This document shows, piece by piece, positions 15,180 to 18,422 of a stretch of 18,422 bases of DNA. Source of the stretch: GCA-2698665 sp038101125 (GTDB lineage Bacteria; Pseudomonadota; Gammaproteobacteria; GCA-002705445; GCA-002716945); NCBI GenBank assembly GCA_038101125.1, contig JAYNVZ010000022.1, positions 1 to 18,422 on the forward strand, in the 5' to 3' direction. A program made the position numbers and the translations under genes. Every line of letters starts with the position of its first letter. Positions within the stretch are counted from its first letter, which is position 1. The notes under the pieces were generated by a model. The model did no database searches. It was not told where the DNA came from and was given only the letters and a program-made list of their open reading frames with translations.

Positions 15180-16151
15180 ATGAGAATGACAATTGTATCA
15201 ATTAATAAGCTCTTATCAAGTGAATTAGAGGCCCTAGATGGCCAGTTAAAAGCTAGATCACAAACCAAAGTAGAGATGATAAATACGCTAAGTGACCATA
15301 TAATTTCTAGTGGGGGTAAACGGTTAAGACCCATAGTTTTGATGCTTTCAGCATATGCCTCAGATCCTAAAGCCCAAGAAAAAGTCATAGACGCGTCAGT
15401 GGTGGTTGAATTCATACATGCAGCAACTTTGTTACATGATGATGTGGTTGACATGTCAAGAATCAGACATAGCAAAGATACTGCGAATATAATTTGGGGA
15501 AATAAAGGAGCCGTATTGGTTGGTGATTTTTTATACTCTAGAGCTTTTGAGATAATAGTGGAAATAAATAGATCACTTGTTTATGAAACTCTGGCAAAAA
15601 CTACCAATATCATCGCTCAAGGAGAAGTTTTACAGCTCATGAATGTAGGTAATATTGATTTAGATGAAGAATTATATCTCGATATTATTTATAGGAAAAC
15701 TGCAATATTATTCGAAGCCTCAGCAAAAATAGGCTCAATACTGAGCGATGGTAAATATTCCGAGAATCTTGCATCTTTTGGTTTACATTTCGGCAAAGCT
15801 TATCAGCTAAGAAATGATTATCTTGATTATTTTGGTGATTCTGAAAAAACCGGTAAGAATGCAATCGAGGATCTTTATGAGGGAAAAGCTACTATGCCTG
15901 TCATACACTCACTTAGGAATGCTACTAAAAGCGACCAGGATTTTCTTCGAGAGTCTTATGCTAATAGTGAAAATATAGATGGTAGGGCTTTCATTAAATT
16001 ACTTAAAAAATATAAATCTGATAAATATATTGAAGAAAAAATAAATAAAGAAACTAAGTTAGCAATTACTTCTTTAGATGCTCTGAATTCAAGTAAATAT
16101 AAAGAGGGGCTTATAAGACTCGCAGAATTCTGCCAACAGAGAACTAGTTAA
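15180..16151 (+). CDS. ispB: All-trans polyprenyl (octaprenyl-type) diphosphate synthase
   Basis: It elongates isoprenoid chains for the ubiquinone side chain. The 323-residue protein has GGKRLRP at 45-51, the first Asp-rich motif HDDVVD at 86-91 (Asp87, Asp88, Asp91), the GDFLYSRAF region, and the second motif at 212-216. That second motif reads Asn-Asp-Tyr-Leu-Asp instead of the usual DDxxD. Divergence from rplU is the E. coli arrangement. No Shine-Dalgarno is visible before the ATG at 15180; a second ATG at 15186 is an alternative start. The 3' end overlaps the convergent flavoprotein gene by 8 nt. Chain length cannot be set from the sequence alone. Confidence 0.94.
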   Translation: MRMTIVSINKLLSSELEALDGQLKARSQTKVEMINTLSDHIISSGGKRLRPIVLMLSAYASDPKAQEKVIDASVVVEFIHAATLLHDDVVDMSRIRHSKDTANIIWGNKGAVLVGDFLYSRAFEIIVEINRSLVYETLAKTTNIIAQGEVLQLMNVGNIDLDEELYLDIIYRKTAILFEASAKIGSILSDGKYSENLASFGLHFGKAYQLRNDYLDYFGDSEKTGKNAIEDLYEGKATMPVIHSLRNATKSDQDFLRESYANSENIDGRAFIKLLKKYKSDKYIEEKINKETKLAITSLDALNSSKYKEGLIRLAEFCQQRTS

Positions 16152-17247
16152 GATATACGTTAGACTTACCCATTATTTCAGTTAACGTTTTTCCTGTAGA
16201 GTAGCCATTCATGAATTTTTTACCTAACCCTAGTTTCATCATCCAGTAGCTAATTCTTGGATACCCATATAAAATTTTTGAACCCTTACGATATAATTTC
16301 AGCTCTTGTGTAAATGAATCTAAAAAATTATTGTAAAGCTGATTAGCACTATATGAGCTAAGTTTACTATCAACTATAGCTTTAGCTGCATATTTCCCGG
16401 AGATGATAGCATTATAGATCCCCTCTCCTAAAAGAGATTCTGCAAAACCCGCCGCATCTCCAACCAGAAAAATATTATTCTTAGCCTTATAACCATCACC
16501 TTCGGTACCTATTGGAAAAGCTGTTATATTTTTAATTTTGTCTGTTTGAAAATATTCAGAAACAAAACTAAATAAATCTTTCTTTGAAATTTTTTTTGAA
16601 TTTTTGCTGGGTATGAGATTACCTATACCAACATTATAATGTTTATCTTTAGGGAAGATCCAAGCATATCCAGATTTATTAAAGATAAATTCTGTCACAT
16701 ATTCTAAATCACTTTTCTCAACAATTCCTTCATAAGCATATACTGGAGTTTTATATTTTAGATCTGAGGTGAGTTTTCTTACAGTGCTATTAGCGCCATC
16801 AGCTCCTATTAAAAAATCAGTCTCATAAGTCTTTCCGTCAACTTCCACAATTACTTTTTTTTGGGTATTAGTTATTTTTTTAATTTTGTCTATTTTTTTA
16901 AATGCTGCTCCTTTCTTAATTGTCTGTTCAAAAAAATATGAATCAAATTTATCTCGAATCACCATCACACAGGAACCATTGTCATGAGATAAATTTATCT
17001 CTTTACTACCACCAAAACTAAATTTCATCTTTCTAGCTGTATGTTCTACTAAATGATCTATGCTGAAAGGCAAATGTCTTAGTGTCTTCATCGTAATTCC
17101 TCCTGCGCATGGTTTATGTCTGGGAAATATTGATTTATCCATTATTAGAACTTTTTTACCAGCATCTAGTAATTGATGGGCACTAGAGCATCCAGATGGG
17201 CCTGCGCCTATGATAATTACATCGAAAGAATTATTTACTTGATCCAT
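16144..17247 (-). CDS. Geranylgeranyl-reductase-family FAD-dependent oxidoreductase
   Basis: This 367-residue flavoprotein has the p-hydroxybenzoate-hydroxylase fold. It shows the dinucleotide motif GAGPSG at 14-19, FPRHKPCAGG at 41-50, GADGANS at 148-154 and GDAAGF at 263-268 followed by GEGIYNAI. It also has the motif defining geranylgeranyl reductases, YAWIFP at 194-199, followed seven residues later by Gly-x-Gly. Characterised relatives hydrogenate prenyl double bonds in chlorophyll precursors or archaeal lipids. The substrate in a non-phototrophic sulfur oxidiser is unknown. Neighbouring ispB suggests a polyprenyl compound, but that is inference; a hydroxylase of another kind is possible. 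No Shine-Dalgarno is seen before the ATG. Confidence 0.85.
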   Translation of the reverse strand: MDQVNNSFDVIIIGAGPSGCSSAHQLLDAGKKVLIMDKSIFPRHKPCAGGITMKTLRHLPFSIDHLVEHTARKMKFSFGGSKEINLSHDNGSCVMVIRDKFDSYFFEQTIKKGAAFKKIDKIKKITNTQKKVIVEVDGKTYETDFLIGADGANSTVRKLTSDLKYKTPVYAYEGIVEKSDLEYVTEFIFNKSGYAWIFPKDKHYNVGIGNLIPSKNSKKISKKDLFSFVSEYFQTDKIKNITAFPIGTEGDGYKAKNNIFLVGDAAGFAESLLGEGIYNAIISGKYAAKAIVDSKLSSYSANQLYNNFLDSFTQELKLYRKGSKILYGYPRISYWMMKLGLGKKFMNGYSTGKTLTEIMGKSNVYLN

Positions 17248-17250
17248 AAT

Positions 17251-17277
17251 AGTGCATATTTGTTTTATATAAGTGCA
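17251..17277 (+). repeat. Direct repeat AGTGCA, possible activator half-sites
   Basis: AGTGCA occurs at 17251-17256 and again at 17272-17277, 21 bp apart (two helical turns). They lie about 130-150 bp upstream of the predicted amtB transcription start, within the range of NtrC enhancer sites. The full NtrC dyad is not present, so this is weak. They equally overlie the promoter region of the divergent flavoprotein gene. Confidence 0.3.
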
Positions 17278-17377
17278 ATAGTTTTATAAAATGTACTAAA
17301 AAAATTTAATGTATCCATGATTTCATTTTTTCATTAATAATTCAAAGGCTTTATATTTTTTTAGTAAATGCTCCAAT

Positions 17378-17394
17378 TTGGCACACTTTGTGCA
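17378..17394 (+). promoter_or_regulatory. Sigma-54 (-24/-12) promoter of amtB
   Basis: TTGGCAC at 17378-17384 gives the -24 element and GTGCA at 17390-17394 the -12 element. The invariant GG (17380-17381) and GC (17392-17393) are at the required spacing, 12 bp between their first bases. Transcription would start near 17404-17405, just ahead of the ribosome binding site. Sigma-54 control by nitrogen status is the known mode for amtB. Confidence 0.8.
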
Positions 17395-17408
17395 TGTATT
17401 TGGACAAC

Positions 17409-17413
17409 AGGAG
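17409..17413 (+). promoter_or_regulatory. Shine-Dalgarno of amtB
   Basis: AGGAG lies 8 nt before the ATG at 17422, the best ribosome binding site in the right half of the window, and it fixes the amtB start. Confidence 0.8.
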
Positions 17414-17421
17414 ATTTAAAA

Positions 17422-18422
17422 ATGAATATAGTTACAAATAGAATACTTACATTAATTACGCTAATTGGTATTAGCTTATTACCTAATATTGGTTATGCTG
17501 AAAGTTCTGAACTTTCTGGTGCTAACACAGCCTGGATTTTGACGTCCACAGCTTTGGTTCTCTTTATGACGATACCAGGTCTAGCTTTTTTTTACGGAGG
17601 ATTGGTTAGAAATAAAAATGTATTATCCGTTTTAATGCAGTGCTTTGCATTAACATGTCTAGTATCAATAATGTGGGTTGTTGTTTTGTATGGATTAGCG
17701 TTTGGTGACGGTGGCTCTCTAAACTCAATCATTGGAAGCTTTGATCAAATATTTATGTCAGGCCTAACAAATGAGAGTTTAAGCGGAGATATCCCAGAAT
17801 CAGTCTTCGCAATGTTCCAGTTAACATTCGCAATCATAACCCCAGCATTAATAGTTGGTGGTTTTGCAGAGAGAATGAAGTTTTCTTCTATGCTCCTATT
17901 TAGCACTCTTTGGATGTTGTTTGTTTATGCTCCAATTTGCCACATGGTATGGGGCGGTGGATGGCTAGGAAATCTTGGGCTTATGGACTTTGCAGGTGGA
18001 ACTGTTGTTCATGTTAATGCTGGTATTGCAGCATTAGTTGCAGCAGTAATGCTCAGAGAAAGAAGAGGCTTCCCTGCTACTCCAATGCCGCCACACAATC
18101 TAACCATGACCGTTGCTGGTGCGTCTATGTTATGGGTTGGTTGGTTTGGATTCAATGCAGGCTCAGCTCTAGCAGCTGATCAATCTGCAGGCATGGCCAT
18201 GCTTGTAACTCATATTGGTGCAGCAGCAGGTTCTTTGTCATGGATGGGCAGAGAATGGATGAAACAAGGTAAACCAAGTGTCCTTGGTATAGTTACAGGT
18301 ATGGTAGCTGGTCTTGGGACAATTACTCCAGCATCTGGTTTTGTTGGACCCATGGGAGCATTATTTATTGGTGTATCTGCAGGATTAATTTGCTATGAAG
18401 CCACACAATACATTAAAAAAGT
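17422..18422 (+). CDS. amtB: Ammonium channel AmtB (3' partial)
   Basis: The frame is open from ATG 17422 to the window end, giving 333 complete codons. A signal peptide of about 26 residues ends NIGYA, as in proteobacterial AmtB. Family features include FFYGGLVRNKNVLS in the first helices, GGFAERMKF, and the pore histidine His197 (GGTVVHVNAG, equivalent to E. coli His168). Later blocks are RRGFPATPMPPHNL and GWFGFNAGSALA. The second pore histidine (E. coli His318) would lie just beyond the window. AmtB conducts ammonium across the inner membrane and is usually gated by GlnK. glnK is not upstream here; whether it lies downstream cannot be seen. Confidence 0.96.
   Translation, partial: MNIVTNRILTLITLIGISLLPNIGYAESSELSGANTAWILTSTALVLFMTIPGLAFFYGGLVRNKNVLSVLMQCFALTCLVSIMWVVVLYGLAFGDGGSLNSIIGSFDQIFMSGLTNESLSGDIPESVFAMFQLTFAIITPALIVGGFAERMKFSSMLLFSTLWMLFVYAPICHMVWGGGWLGNLGLMDFAGGTVVHVNAGIAALVAAVMLRERRGFPATPMPPHNLTMTVAGASMLWVGWFGFNAGSALAADQSAGMAMLVTHIGAAAGSLSWMGREWMKQGKPSVLGIVTGMVAGLGTITPASGFVGPMGALFIGVSAGLICYEATQYIKK

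Noticed and set aside
1..18422. tRNA, rRNA, CRISPR arrays, insertion sequences, toxin-antitoxin or defence genes
   Set aside because: None was seen: no transposase-like frame, no regular spaced repeats, no cloverleaf or rRNA-like segment.

Overview
The window is AT-rich bacterial chromosome with about 97% coding density. Apart from the first 58 bases, roughly 450 nt lie outside genes. The most likely source is a marine gammaproteobacterial sulfur oxidiser of the SUP05 / Candidatus Thioglobus / vesicomyid-symbiont type. This is inferred from the back half of a reverse-type dissimilatory sulfite reductase operon (dsrL-J-O-P-N-R), the low G+C, and housekeeping gene orders typical of Gammaproteobacteria. 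No 16S rRNA or other decisive marker is present.

Region 1 (1-5235, + strand) is dsrL (5' end missing), dsrJ, dsrO, dsrP, dsrN and dsrR. Together they cover electron transfer around rDsrAB (DsrL), the membrane redox module DsrJOP, siroheme amidation (DsrN) and an A-type-like maturation protein (DsrR). The genes are packed by overlap or near-abutment, with GTG and TTG starts, which suggests translational coupling. dsrS does not follow.

Region 2 (5230-12335, - strand) is a six-gene overlapping operon, murJ-ribF-ileS-lspA-fkpB-ispH. It covers lipid II flipping, FMN/FAD synthesis, isoleucyl-tRNA charging, lipoprotein signal peptide cleavage, a peptidyl-prolyl isomerase and the last isoprenoid (MEP) step. 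The ribF-ileS-lspA-fkpB-ispH order is the one known from E. coli. It runs tail-to-tail into dsrR.

Region 3 (12336-17247) holds rpsT (+) behind a near-consensus sigma-70 promoter and a UUG start; the - strand cluster rplU-rpmA-obgE-proB; ispB (+), divergent from rplU; and a geranylgeranyl-reductase-family flavoprotein (-) whose end overlaps ispB. IspH, IspB and possibly the reductase are all isoprenoid genes.

Region 4 (17248-18422) is a 174-nt divergent intergenic region with a convincing sigma-54 promoter, followed by amtB (ammonium channel), cut by the window end.

I see no mobile element, CRISPR array, tRNA or rRNA, and no clearly new multi-gene system. The points most worth a second look are the disrupted sequence at the left edge inside dsrL, the sigma-54 promoter of amtB, the rpsT start and promoter, the reductase beside ispB, and the absence of room for terminators at every convergent junction.
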